Shown here piece after piece: positions 18,534-26,393 of a DNA stretch of 48,546 nucleotides. A program made the translations under genes and the position numbers. Each line of letters opens with the position of its first letter. Within the stretch, counting starts at the first letter, position 1. The stretch lies in contig JBCBJZ010000007.1 in the NCBI GenBank assembly GCA_038522635.1, positions 1 to 48,546 on the forward strand. The letters are read 5' to 3'. Below the pieces are notes generated by a model that did not search any database, had not been told where the DNA came from, and saw nothing but the letters and a program-made list of their open reading frames with translations. This DNA comes from JBCBJZ01 sp038522635. GTDB taxonomy: Bacteria > Pseudomonadota > Alphaproteobacteria > Rhizobiales > Hyphomicrobiaceae.

Positions 18534-19454
18534 ATGGCATCGGTGAGGGAGGTGACGGGCGAGAGCCGCACAGGCTTTGCGATCGCCATGCTGGTGCTCG
18601 CGACCATGCTCACACCGTTCCTCGACAGCGCCGCCAAGGTCCTCACAGCAACGCTCCCCGTTCTGTTCATCGTCACGTGGCGCTACGCGTTTCAGGCGCT
18701 CGTCTTGCTGCCTGTCGTGATCACACGCCATCGTCGCGCGCTGTGGGCGATGCCCTCGCTGCGCATGCAATTGCTGCGTTCGTTGCTGATCGTGACGAGC
18801 GCGTTGTGCTTCTTCAACGCGCTGTCCTACGCTCCGCTCGCTGACGTGGTCGCGATCTTCTTTATCAACCCGTTCGTCGTGACCGCCGTTGCACCCGCCG
18901 TGTTGGGCGAGCGCGTTGGCGTTTGGCGCTGGAGCGCGGTTGTGGTCGGGTTCATCGGTGTGATGTTCGTGATCCGGCCGGTCTTCGAGGCCGTCGGCCC
19001 GGGGACCCTTTTCGCGCTTGCCGCAGGCGTGCTGTTCGCCTGCTTTGCGCTCGTCTCGCGACGGTTGGCAGGGCAAGCGCCACCGCTCGTCGCGGGCTTC
19101 CTGACGGGGCTCGTGGGTGCGGCCGTCTTCGGCGTGACGCTCCCTTGGGTGTGGACATCGCCCACGCTGAACGAGTGGGGCCTGCTGGCGCTTGCGGGCG
19201 CTCTGGGCGCTTTGGTCCATTCCTTTTTGGCCATCGCCTACGACAACGCCGATGCGACCACGCTCGCCCCGTTCAGCTATGGCGAAATGCTGAGCGCGGC
19301 GGCGGTTGGCTACGTGGTCTTTCGGGACATCCCCGCGTCCTTATCCTGGCTTGGCATGGCGTTGATCGCTGCGAGCGGTATCGTCATCGCCTTGCGCGAA
19401 GCGCGTTCCGGCCGGCGTTCCTCGTTGAGCGCGCCGCGCCCGCCGCGACGTTGA
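18534..19454 (+). CDS. EamA/DMT-superfamily membrane transporter
   Basis: 306-residue integral membrane protein with about ten hydrophobic helices in two EamA repeats (about residues 15-145 and 160-290). The first repeat holds the family-like region WRYAFQALVLLPVVI and the NAL.YAPLADVVAIFFINPFVV block. The drug/metabolite transporter superfamily exports amino acids, nucleosides or other metabolites; no substrate can be assigned. The ATG is chosen because GGAGG lies eight bases upstream; the frame is open further 5' but that part is Arg-rich and unconserved. The last 20 residues are basic and cytoplasmic. Confidence 0.9.
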   Translation: MASVREVTGESRTGFAIAMLVLATMLTPFLDSAAKVLTATLPVLFIVTWRYAFQALVLLPVVITRHRRALWAMPSLRMQLLRSLLIVTSALCFFNALSYAPLADVVAIFFINPFVVTAVAPAVLGERVGVWRWSAVVVGFIGVMFVIRPVFEAVGPGTLFALAAGVLFACFALVSRRLAGQAPPLVAGFLTGLVGAAVFGVTLPWVWTSPTLNEWGLLALAGALGALVHSFLAIAYDNADATTLAPFSYGEMLSAAAVGYVVFRDIPASLSWLGMALIAASGIVIALREARSGRRSSLSAPRPPRR

Positions 19455-19680
19455 TGCTGGCTGCGCACCGCCCGTTTGCGCTGCAAGAGACGTGCGACAT
19501 GGATGGCGTTGAGCGGGAAAGTCAGCGTCGCCGGGGTGGCGCAACGAACGCAGGCGCGCCGAATTTTCGTGCGCTTTGCTGCGCGCAGGCGGGCAGAGCG
19601 ATTGCATCGACGCCGTTCGGTGCTTACCTGAGTGGCCCGGCGTCCATTGCGCGCGGCCGATTCGAGAAAGCACCGCCTCC

Positions 19681-20007
19681 ATGTCCACGCCGACCACCAT
19701 CGCATCCCCGTGCATCAACGTCTGCGTCATCGATCCCGAAAGCCGACTTTGCCTGGGCTGCTATCGCACGATGGACGAGATCGGCGGTTGGAGCGCCATG
19801 GACGACGCGACGCGCGCGCGCATCATGGAAGGCTTGGCCGCGCGCAAGCATGACGCGAAGCCGAAGCGTCGCGGAGGGCGCACGCGCACAGCAGATCGTG
19901 CTTCGAACGCGTCAGAGGTTGCAGCGACGTCCGCTCGACCAGCAACCGCAAGCCGCGGGCAGCCCGCTGCGGCGTCAACGCCTCGGCCAGAACCTGCCGA
20001 CGACTGA
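19681..20007 (+). CDS. DUF1289 family cysteine-motif protein
   Basis: 108 residues. The N-terminal third carries the DUF1289 signature: SPCINVCVIDPES, then CLGCYRTMDEIGGW, giving four cysteines (Cx3C then Cx2C) that could hold a metal or Fe-S cluster. The remaining half is basic and Ala/Pro-rich, probably disordered. The function of the family is not established. I start at the ATG directly before the conserved domain rather than 105 bases upstream, where the translation is unconserved. A retropepsin-like gene follows after 54 bp. Confidence 0.85.
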   Translation: MSTPTTIASPCINVCVIDPESRLCLGCYRTMDEIGGWSAMDDATRARIMEGLAARKHDAKPKRRGGRTRTADRASNASEVAATSARPATASRGQPAAASTPRPEPADD

Positions 20008-20061
20008 GAGACCGCCGCCAGCTCTGCGGCAGAAAACCTTTCGAACGCCCAAGAGGTCCCC

Positions 20062-20766
20062 ATGGCAGCCTGGATCGCCCTGCTCTTGCTGATCGTGACC
20101 GGCGTTGTGCTGATCGCATCCCACGATGCTGGCACCGTACTTGGCATGCAGATCGGCGACTTCGCGATGCTGGCGACGATGGCGGCGCTGTTGATCTTCA
20201 TCGGCGGCGCGCTGATCGGCGATTATCGCGGCCGGTTGACCAATGCGGTTAAGGACTTCGTAACGTGGGCCGCCCTCGCCTTGGCGCTGATGGTTGGCTA
20301 CACCTACCGCGCCGAACTCCAATTCGCGGCACACCGCGTCCTCGGTGACATCATGCCGCCGGGCTCGATTGCGTTATCGAAAGACCAGGATGGCGGCCGA
20401 GCGGTGCGGTTGCGCCGCCAGCCCAACGGTCATTTCGTGGCCCGTACCACGGTCAACAAGAACACGATCACGATGTTGGTGGATACCGGCGCATCGAGCG
20501 TGGTGCTAACCCCCAGCGACGCGCGTGCAGCTGGCATCGACGTGGAACGCCTGCGCTATTCGGTGCCCGTGCAGACCGCCAACGGTACCACGTTTGCAGC
20601 CCCCATCCTGCTCGACCAGGTGAACGTCGGCCCGATCGGTTTCAGCCGCATCCAGGCCCTGGTCAGCAAGCCTGGCGCGATGCGGCAGAGCCTGCTGGGT
20701 ATGAGTTTTTTAAGCAAGCTGCGCTCATATACGTTCTCGGGCGATTACATGACGTTGCGGCGCTAA
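20062..20766 (+). CDS. membrane-anchored retropepsin-like aspartic protease (TIGR02281 type)
   Basis: 234 residues. Three hydrophobic helices come first (about 2-20, 33-52 and 66-80), then a single aspartic-protease domain with the catalytic motif LVDTGASSVVL (D141). The flap-like region TANGTTFAAPILL and the closing LLGMSFLSKL are also present. Cellular retropepsins of this kind have one Asp motif per chain, so the active form must be a dimer. By topology the protease domain is probably periplasmic. The substrate is unknown. A shorter relative follows 54 bp downstream. Confidence 0.9.
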   Translation: MAAWIALLLLIVTGVVLIASHDAGTVLGMQIGDFAMLATMAALLIFIGGALIGDYRGRLTNAVKDFVTWAALALALMVGYTYRAELQFAAHRVLGDIMPPGSIALSKDQDGGRAVRLRRQPNGHFVARTTVNKNTITMLVDTGASSVVLTPSDARAAGIDVERLRYSVPVQTANGTTFAAPILLDQVNVGPIGFSRIQALVSKPGAMRQSLLGMSFLSKLRSYTFSGDYMTLRR

Positions 20767-20820
20767 AGGGAGCTTCGACCTCTTCGCGTGCCGCGGTGAG
20801 CGCGGGGCGGGAGGTCTATC

Positions 20821-21375
20821 ATGGCGATGTCACACGGCGCCCGGCGCGGCCTCAGCGAGGCGGCCGTCTGGCTCACGCTTGCAGGGATCGCCGTCGCAGC
20901 GTTCGTCTATTTCAAAGAACTCAAAGCCGTGACGCGCAGCGCCTTTGGCCTCACGCTGCCCACGCCAACGCAGACGGTTGAAGCGCCAAGCGAGCCACGC
21001 CGCGCCTTCCAGGTTGAGCTCAAGCCCGATAAGCGCGGCCATCACGTGACGCGCGCCGCCATCAATGGTCGGGACATCCGCGTCTTGGTCGACACCGGCG
21101 CCACCATCGTCGCGCTGACCGCACAAGATGCCGAACGCGCCGGCGTTTACGTGCGTCGCGGCGATTTCACCCACCGCGTCTCGACAGCCAACGGCACCGC
21201 GCGCGCCGCCCCCGTCACGCTTGAGCGCGTGCGCATCGGCGACATCGTGGTGCGCAACGTGCGCGGCGTGGTGCTCGAAGAGGGTCGTCTGAAGGTCACG
21301 TTGCTCGGCATGTCGTTCCTGCGGCAGTTGTCGAAGGTCGAGATGCGCCGCGGCGTGCTGACGCTCGAGCAGTAG
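20821..21375 (+). CDS. second, smaller retropepsin-like aspartic protease
   Basis: 184 residues with a single N-terminal membrane anchor (about 13-31) and one protease domain: LVDTGATIVAL (D91), STANGTARAAPVTL, and LLGMSFLRQL near the end. It is clearly a paralogue of the preceding gene, aligning through the whole domain, but has one membrane helix instead of three. GGAGG lies six bases before the ATG. The tandem layout suggests duplication, and the two could form a heterodimer with one Asp from each; that is inference. Confidence 0.88.
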   Translation: MAMSHGARRGLSEAAVWLTLAGIAVAAFVYFKELKAVTRSAFGLTLPTPTQTVEAPSEPRRAFQVELKPDKRGHHVTRAAINGRDIRVLVDTGATIVALTAQDAERAGVYVRRGDFTHRVSTANGTARAAPVTLERVRIGDIVVRNVRGVVLEEGRLKVTLLGMSFLRQLSKVEMRRGVLTLEQ

Positions 21376-21634
21376 GCACACGGCGCTGACGGCCACGCTG
21401 CTATCCAAGCCCAAGCGAACGCCATAGAAGCGCAGCCCGCTGCCATAAGGCCGCTCAACGCCGACAATCCGCCCTAACCCCCAACAATCGACGTGGACGC
21501 CAGCGCCAAGCCGCTTCCCAGCGGCGCTTGGGCCCAGTAGAAGGGCGCTGCGCCGATGGGATCAGCACCCGCACAGCCCGTGCGCCGGCTTCCGATCTCG
21601 CCGGGGCTGCCCCTCAAGCACGGGAGACCCTGCG

Positions 21635-23134
21635 ATGCTGCCCACCCCCCGAGCCGACCTCGTCCCCAACACCGCCGATTTCGAACGCCTGCCGTTGGTC
21701 AAGCCCACCGGCTTTCGCGAATACGACGCGCGCTGGTTGTTCCCCGAAGAGATCAACCTGATGGGCCTCAACGCGGTTGGCCTTGGGATCACCGCGCTGA
21801 TGCGCGAACGTGGCGTGCCGCGGCGCATCGTGGTCGGCCACGATTTTCGCTGGTATTCCGGCGCTGTGAAGCAAGCGCTAATCACCGGCTTGTTGGCCGG
21901 TGGCGCAGAAGTCCACGACATCGGCCTTGCGTTATCGCCGATGGCCTATTTCGCGCAGTTCGACCTCGAAGTTGAAGGCGTTGCGATGGTTACCGCGAGC
22001 CATAACGATAATGGCTGGACGGGCATCAAGATGGGCATGGGCCGCCCGCTCACCTACGGTCCCGACGAAATGAGCCGCTTGAAGGAGATCGTGCTTTCCG
22101 GCGCGTATGAGACGCACACGGGTGGACGCTATATCCACGTGCCCGAATTTGGCGCACGCTACCAGGCGGCGTTGACCGATCGTGCGCCCTTTAAGCGCCC
22201 CCTCAAAGTGATCGCAGCCTGCGGCAACGGGACGGCGGGTGCGTTTGCCCCGGCGGTGCTTGAGGCGCTCGGATGCACCGTGATCCCGCTCAACTGCGAA
22301 TTGGACCACGCCTTCCCGAACCACAACCCCAACCCCGAAGACCTCGCCATGTTGCACGCCGTACGCGATGCCGTGCTCGAACATGGCGCCGATGTGGGCC
22401 TCGCTTTCGACGGCGATGGCGACCGCTGCGGTGTGGTCGACAATGAGGGTCATGAGATTTTCGCCGATAAAGTTGGGGTGATGCTCGCCCGCGATATTTC
22501 AAGCGTTCACGAAAACGCGAAATTCGTGGTGGATGTGAAATCAACGGGTCTGTTTTTGACCGATCCCGTGCTGAAGCAGAACGGCGCGCAAACAACCTAT
22601 TGGAAAACGGGCCACTCTTACATCAAGCGCTATAACCACGAAAACGGGACGCTCGTCGGTTTCGAGAAATCCGGCCACTTCTTCTTTTCGCCGCCGCTTG
22701 GCCGCGGTTACGACGATGGCCTGGTCGCTGCGATCGCCGTTTGCGACATGCTTGAGCGCAACCCCGATAAGACTATGGCCGATTTGAAGAACGATCTGCC
22801 GAAAACGTGGCAATCGCCAACGATGTCGCCCAAATGCGCGGATGAAGAAAAGTATCAAGTCGTCGAAAAAATCGTCGCGCACTATCAAAATCTGCATGCT
22901 CAGGGCCACTCGATCGCCGGGCAGGCCATCGCCGACCTCATCACCGTTAACGGTGTGCGCATCGTGCTCGCGGACGGCACATGGGGCCTGATCCGCGCAT
23001 CATCGAACAAACCCGAGCTCGTCGTCGTGGTGGAAAGCCCCACGTCTGAAGCCAACATGCGCGCGATTTTTCATGAGTTGGACGAACAGCTCCAGCAGCA
23101 TCCGCAGGTCGGCGCCTATAACCAGAAAATTTGA
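21635..23134 (+). CDS. phosphomannomutase/phosphoglucomutase
   Basis: 499-residue alpha-D-phosphohexomutase that interconverts hexose 6- and 1-phosphates, supplying sugar nucleotides for surface polysaccharides. The phosphoserine loop is VTASHNDNGWTGIK (S122; the usual Pro after HN is replaced by Asp), the Mg-binding loop is FDGDGDRCGVVD, the sugar-binding loop is GFEKSGHFFF, and the phosphate-binding loop is RASSNKPELVV. Domain order is complete. It resembles rhizobial ExoC/ManB-like enzymes; specificity for mannose or glucose cannot be settled here. A strong hairpin follows the stop. Confidence 0.93.
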   Translation: MLPTPRADLVPNTADFERLPLVKPTGFREYDARWLFPEEINLMGLNAVGLGITALMRERGVPRRIVVGHDFRWYSGAVKQALITGLLAGGAEVHDIGLALSPMAYFAQFDLEVEGVAMVTASHNDNGWTGIKMGMGRPLTYGPDEMSRLKEIVLSGAYETHTGGRYIHVPEFGARYQAALTDRAPFKRPLKVIAACGNGTAGAFAPAVLEALGCTVIPLNCELDHAFPNHNPNPEDLAMLHAVRDAVLEHGADVGLAFDGDGDRCGVVDNEGHEIFADKVGVMLARDISSVHENAKFVVDVKSTGLFLTDPVLKQNGAQTTYWKTGHSYIKRYNHENGTLVGFEKSGHFFFSPPLGRGYDDGLVAAIAVCDMLERNPDKTMADLKNDLPKTWQSPTMSPKCADEEKYQVVEKIVAHYQNLHAQGHSIAGQAIADLITVNGVRIVLADGTWGLIRASSNKPELVVVVESPTSEANMRAIFHELDEQLQQHPQVGAYNQKI

Positions 23135-23184
23135 GCAGGTGGCGATCTCACCCCTCGCGCAACGCTGAGAAGGGTAAACGCCAT

Positions 23185-23211
23185 GCGCGGCATTTGAATG
23201 AAATGCCGCGC
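23185..23211. terminator. strong 11-bp hairpin after the phosphohexomutase gene
   Basis: A perfect 11-bp stem (GCGCGGCATTT/AAATGCCGCGC) with a 5-base loop, starting 51 bp after the stop codon. No U-tract follows, so it is either a Rho-assisted end or a 3' stabilising structure rather than a textbook intrinsic terminator. Confidence 0.5.
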
Positions 23212-23341
23212 CAATCCCACTCAAATCTGTGCCAAATGCACGCTCCTCTTTTCCCGCAATGTTGAGTTCCTTTCGCTAGAACTGGAACGTCAAAATCGCT
23301 CCTCGAACGGGCGATCGAATAAACAGACGGGGACTGGGGTC

Positions 23342-23848
23342 ATGTTCTTAATCCGCACAGCCTTTTGGCTGTCGCTGGTCATTTTGGTGTTACCCACCGA
23401 TGAGCAGCAACAAGCGCGCCTGTTCAAGACCATCGAGCACACCGCAGGGCGGGTCTCGACATTCTGTGAGCGCAACGAGAAAACCTGCGCCAATGGTGCT
23501 GACTGGTGGGGCCGCTTCAAGGAAAAGGCAGCGTTCGGTGGCGAAGTCGCAACGAAGCTGTTCTACCGCCATGTGCTTGGCGCTGAGCAACCAAGTCCGG
23601 CTGAAACGGCAAGTGTGCGCCGCGCCGCGCCCGCAGCGCCGGTCCCGGTAGGGCGGGCGCAAGTCGTCCCGGTGCATCGGCAAACGCTCGCGCCTTTGAC
23701 GCTGCAGCCACCGCAGCCGCGGCCGGCCCGGCAAGCTGCCCCCGTGCAAGAACACCGCGATCGCGATCGCGGTCTTGCTCGGGATCATGACCGCGCGACG
23801 CTGAAACCGTCGGACCGCGACATCGCCTGGAGCTTCGGGCGCGATTAG
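23342..23848 (+). CDS. DUF5330 family protein
   Basis: 168 residues. The N-terminus is a hydrophobic segment (MFLIRTAFWLSLVILVLP) that is an anchor or uncleaved signal. The DUF5330-like core follows, with two cysteines (TFCERNEKTCANG) that may form a disulphide and the conserved WWGRFKEKAAFG. From about residue 85 the sequence is Ala/Pro/Arg-rich and probably disordered. The function of the family is unknown. The ATG is chosen because it starts the hydrophobic segment and follows a GGGG-rich ribosome binding site; the frame is open 144 bases upstream without conservation. Confidence 0.8.
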   Translation: MFLIRTAFWLSLVILVLPTDEQQQARLFKTIEHTAGRVSTFCERNEKTCANGADWWGRFKEKAAFGGEVATKLFYRHVLGAEQPSPAETASVRRAAPAAPVPVGRAQVVPVHRQTLAPLTLQPPQPRPARQAAPVQEHRDRDRGLARDHDRATLKPSDRDIAWSFGRD

Positions 23849-23966
23849 TTTCGCCCCGCCCTGCGGCTGATGCACGCTTGCGGTTGATCGCGGTGCGCGC
23901 TCCACGATAGGTCTTGGCGGCAGTTCGAGCTGTAGGGGTTCGAATGCTCAGCCAGGGAAGACGCGC

Positions 23967-24395
23967 GTGGCATCGCTCGAGACCATCAAAGAGGACTTCG
24001 CCTTCCTCGACGACTGGGAAGACCGCTACCGGTACGTGATCGAACTCGGCCGTGCGCTGCCTGACATGGATGAAGCGCTCAAGAACGAGACCACGAAAGT
24101 GCGCGGCTGCGCGTCGCAGGTTTGGTTGCAGGCCCACGCGGGCGCGACGGACCGGATCGAGCTTGGCCCCACGCTGACCTTTGAGGGCGATAGCGATGCG
24201 CACATCGTCAAGGGCCTGATCGCGATTTTGCTTGCGCTCTACAACGGGAAAAGCGCGCGGGCCATCCTGGACACGGACGCCAACGCCGTTTTCGCCGAAC
24301 TCGGCCTTGCCGAGCACCTGACGCAGCAGCGCTCGAACGGCCTCGCCTCCATGGTGGCCCGCATGCGCGCTGAGGCGGATGCGACGCTGGCGTAA
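23967..24395 (+). CDS. sufE: cysteine desulfuration protein SufE
   Basis: 142 residues. SufE accepts persulphide sulphur from the cysteine desulphurase SufS and passes it to the SufBCD scaffold for Fe-S cluster assembly. The sulphur-accepting cysteine is C48 in KVRGCASQVW. The N-terminal IKEDFAFLDDWEDRYRYVIELG and the C-terminal LTQQRSNGLASMVARMR are also family-typical. The start codon is GTG, preceded by AGGGA. No other suf gene is near. It ends at a REPIN-like repeat. Confidence 0.95.
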   Translation: MASLETIKEDFAFLDDWEDRYRYVIELGRALPDMDEALKNETTKVRGCASQVWLQAHAGATDRIELGPTLTFEGDSDAHIVKGLIAILLALYNGKSARAILDTDANAVFAELGLAEHLTQQRSNGLASMVARMRAEADATLA

Positions 24396-24499
24396 CCGTA
24401 GCCGCCGGCTCGTCGCCACCTGCAACGATGGTCGTGGTGGCCGCCAACGCCCAAGGCCAAGCCGACGGTCGTGGTACCCGCCGCCACCTCGTCCACCCT

Positions 24500-24649
24500 C
24501 CACTGTCATCCTACCCCTTGTGGGTAGGATCCATCTCTCAACCAGGGTGCCATCGGGACGTGGCGCCCGCTGTACGCGCGGCGTGCGATCGCAACCGTTC
24601 GGACTCGCTGTGGCTTGGATCCTCGCCACAAGGGCGAGGATGACAGTGG
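24500..24649 (+). repeat. REPIN-like inverted repeat element, copy 1
   Basis: 150-bp element with perfect 13-bp terminal inverted repeats (CCACTGTCATCCT at the left, its complement at the right). Inside each end is a perfect 9-bp-stem hairpin: 24508-24530 (TACCC type, loop CTTGT) and 24619-24641 (TCGCC type, loop ACAAG). It fills most of the 315-bp gap between the convergent sufE and DUF6456 genes. A second copy in the opposite orientation lies at 30270-30420. The two-REP inverted design is that of REPINs, which are moved by a RAYT transposase elsewhere in a genome; none is present here. Confidence 0.85.
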
Positions 24650-24710
24650 TGGTGTTCGTTGACGCTGCGCACCCCCGGCCTTCGCGGCCGCCGGCACCTC
24701 GGCCACCTTC

Positions 24711-25733
24711 CTATCTTTTGGGGGTCGGATTGAGCGCGCGATCGACGTGGTCGCCACGGCCACCGCGATGGCCATCGTTATCGATGTTGGTGAGACCGTA
24801 ATGACGGGCCAGAGCGTTGAGCGCGATGCCCAGCACGATCTTACCGGTCCGCGCCGGCCACTGCGCGCCGCGCTCCACCCGCTCAAGGCCACGCTCAAGG
24901 CAGCACACGTCGACCAGGACCTGCGCCAACTCGGGCGCCATCGACTCAAGCGCTAACGTTACACGCGCTTGCGCCGCCATGGCCCGCTCGCTGAGCCCCA
25001 GACCGCCCCCCAGACCGTCCCCGAGACCGCCCGTGCGCCGACGCGGCATCTCCGCCGTCGGTGGCCCCCACCGTGAGGTGATCCGCGGCCCTTGCTGCCC
25101 CAACAAATAATCCGTGCGCAACCGCTCGCCAGCGGTAAACTGCGCCTCATCGATCAGCGCACTTCCGTCTCGCCCCTTGCGCTTGCGCAGCCAATCGAGG
25201 GGGCTTGCCGGCTCACCACGCGCAACCTTGGTGCGCTTTGCAGGCGCGCTGGCGCTGGCGACATCGCCATCGGACGGCGCATTGCGCTCAATGCGCTGAC
25301 CCGCGGCCACGCGATCGCGCTTGAGCGGCAGTTCATCGGGCAAGCCCTTCGAAGCCCGCGCGGCCTTCAACGCCACCGCGCCATGGCTTGAAAGCTTCCA
25401 CCCGCCCTCGGTCCCGTCGATGAACAACCAGCCCTGCTGTTGCGCGTAGAGAAAGACCGCATGCGGCCAGTGCCCCGGCCCCGTCGACGGTGCATCACCA
25501 TCGTGACGCAACGCGAAAGCGGTACCCCCTTCCACCACGACGCCGAACGTACCGCGCCGTGCCAACCGCCGCAGCAGGCCGAGCGCCTCACGCTCGATCT
25601 GCGCCGTCGCCCGCGCCAGATCGCGCGCCCGCGTGAGATGCCCGCGGCGGCCATCGACGATGTCGCTCATGATGATCCCCGGCAAGACTTTGATCGGACA
25701 ACCCGTGCGCTCCAACGTCTGCGGTACGTTCAT
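24711..25733 (-). CDS. DUF6456 domain protein
   Basis: 340 residues. The N-terminal part (about 30-120) has a helical segment (ALGLLRRLARRGTFGVVVEG) and a winged-helix-like stretch. Residues about 130-190 are basic and low-complexity. The C-terminal DUF6456 domain (about 188-325) opens with SPLDWLRKRKGRDGSALIDEAQF and GERLRTDYL, then VLVDVCCLERGLERVE, and ends WPARTGKIVLGIALNALARHYGL. The end of the domain looks like a helix-turn-helix, so DNA binding is plausible but unproven. Its ATG overlaps the upstream DnaA-like gene by 4 bp, and GAGGGGG precedes it, so the two are translationally coupled. The 3' end abuts a REPIN-like element. Confidence 0.8.
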   Translation of the reverse strand: MNVPQTLERTGCPIKVLPGIIMSDIVDGRRGHLTRARDLARATAQIEREALGLLRRLARRGTFGVVVEGGTAFALRHDGDAPSTGPGHWPHAVFLYAQQQGWLFIDGTEGGWKLSSHGAVALKAARASKGLPDELPLKRDRVAAGQRIERNAPSDGDVASASAPAKRTKVARGEPASPLDWLRKRKGRDGSALIDEAQFTAGERLRTDYLLGQQGPRITSRWGPPTAEMPRRRTGGLGDGLGGGLGLSERAMAAQARVTLALESMAPELAQVLVDVCCLERGLERVERGAQWPARTGKIVLGIALNALARHYGLTNIDNDGHRGGRGDHVDRALNPTPKR

Positions 25734-26191
25734 GCCGCCCCCTCCTCATCATTCCCCGTTGCGCACGCTTGCGCCTCGACCGCGCTCAGAGCGCAGCGGT
25801 GATGGTAGGCGACCGCTGCACCCAAGAGCTCCAACTGGTAGTCCAGGGCCGCGCAGTCCCGCCGATCCTCGATCAGCGCACAAGCGTGGGCGACCGTGGT
25901 GCGATCGCGCGCGTAGAGGTGCCCCACCTGGGTCAGCGTCAGCCCACATTCCACATGCGCCAGATACATGCCCACCTGACGGGCCAGCGCGACCGGCGCC
26001 GGTCCCCGTTGGCTTGCGCCGAGCATCGCTTTCGACACATCGAAGCTGTAGGCGACGATATGATCGATAAAGACCCGGGTGCTGATAAGCGCAGCGCGAC
26101 GGCGCCTGTGGTGAATGCTGCAAAGCGCCGGCAAGTTAAAATGCGAAGGCAAGGTGTAGTCAGGCTTTGAAACGACCGCTGTGACCTGCAC
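25730..26191 (-). CDS. DnaA domain-IV-like helix-turn-helix protein
   Basis: 153 residues. Residues about 68-120 match the DNA-binding domain of DnaA: GPAPVALARQVGMYLAHVE, GLTLTQVGHLY and the signature ARDRTTVAHACALIEDRR, where DnaA has GRDHTTV.HA. The AAA+ ATPase of DnaA is absent, so it can bind DnaA-box-like DNA but not open an origin. The start is GTG with AGAGG five bases upstream. The first gene of a two-gene operon with DUF6456, it faces an AT-rich gap. In related genomes such proteins are annotated only as HTH-containing; a role in transcription or in competing with DnaA is inference. Confidence 0.82.
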   Translation of the reverse strand: MQVTAVVSKPDYTLPSHFNLPALCSIHHRRRRAALISTRVFIDHIVAYSFDVSKAMLGASQRGPAPVALARQVGMYLAHVECGLTLTQVGHLYARDRTTVAHACALIEDRRDCAALDYQLELLGAAVAYHHRCALSAVEAQACATGNDEEGAA

Positions 26192-26393
26192 GTTGACCTC
26201 TAACCAATACTGAAACTACCGTTTATGTGTGCTCGCCTTTTGAACGTGCCGCGTTCCATTGAACGTGCAAAAGCCAGTGCGGGGATAACTTGGCGTTGTA
26301 ACACTGCGCCTTAGGAATTAAGGATTTTTTAAATCTTTGAGGCAGCTTTGATTCAATTTGTTCGCAGGTCTCACGGGCGCGGTATGCCGGGGC
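26192..26393. other. AT-rich divergent promoter region
   Basis: About 200 bp between the DnaA-like gene (leftwards) and a small unknown gene (rightwards), clearly richer in A/T than the rest of the window, most strongly at 26300-26362 (runs of T, TTTAAA). It presumably holds both promoters. AT-rich DNA of this kind is what MucR proteins bind, and mucR lies 340 bp away. Confidence 0.45.

Noticed and set aside
18923..20092. 389-codon plus-strand frame across the transporter and DUF1289 genes
   Set aside because: Out of frame with two well-supported genes; Arg-rich translation without motifs.
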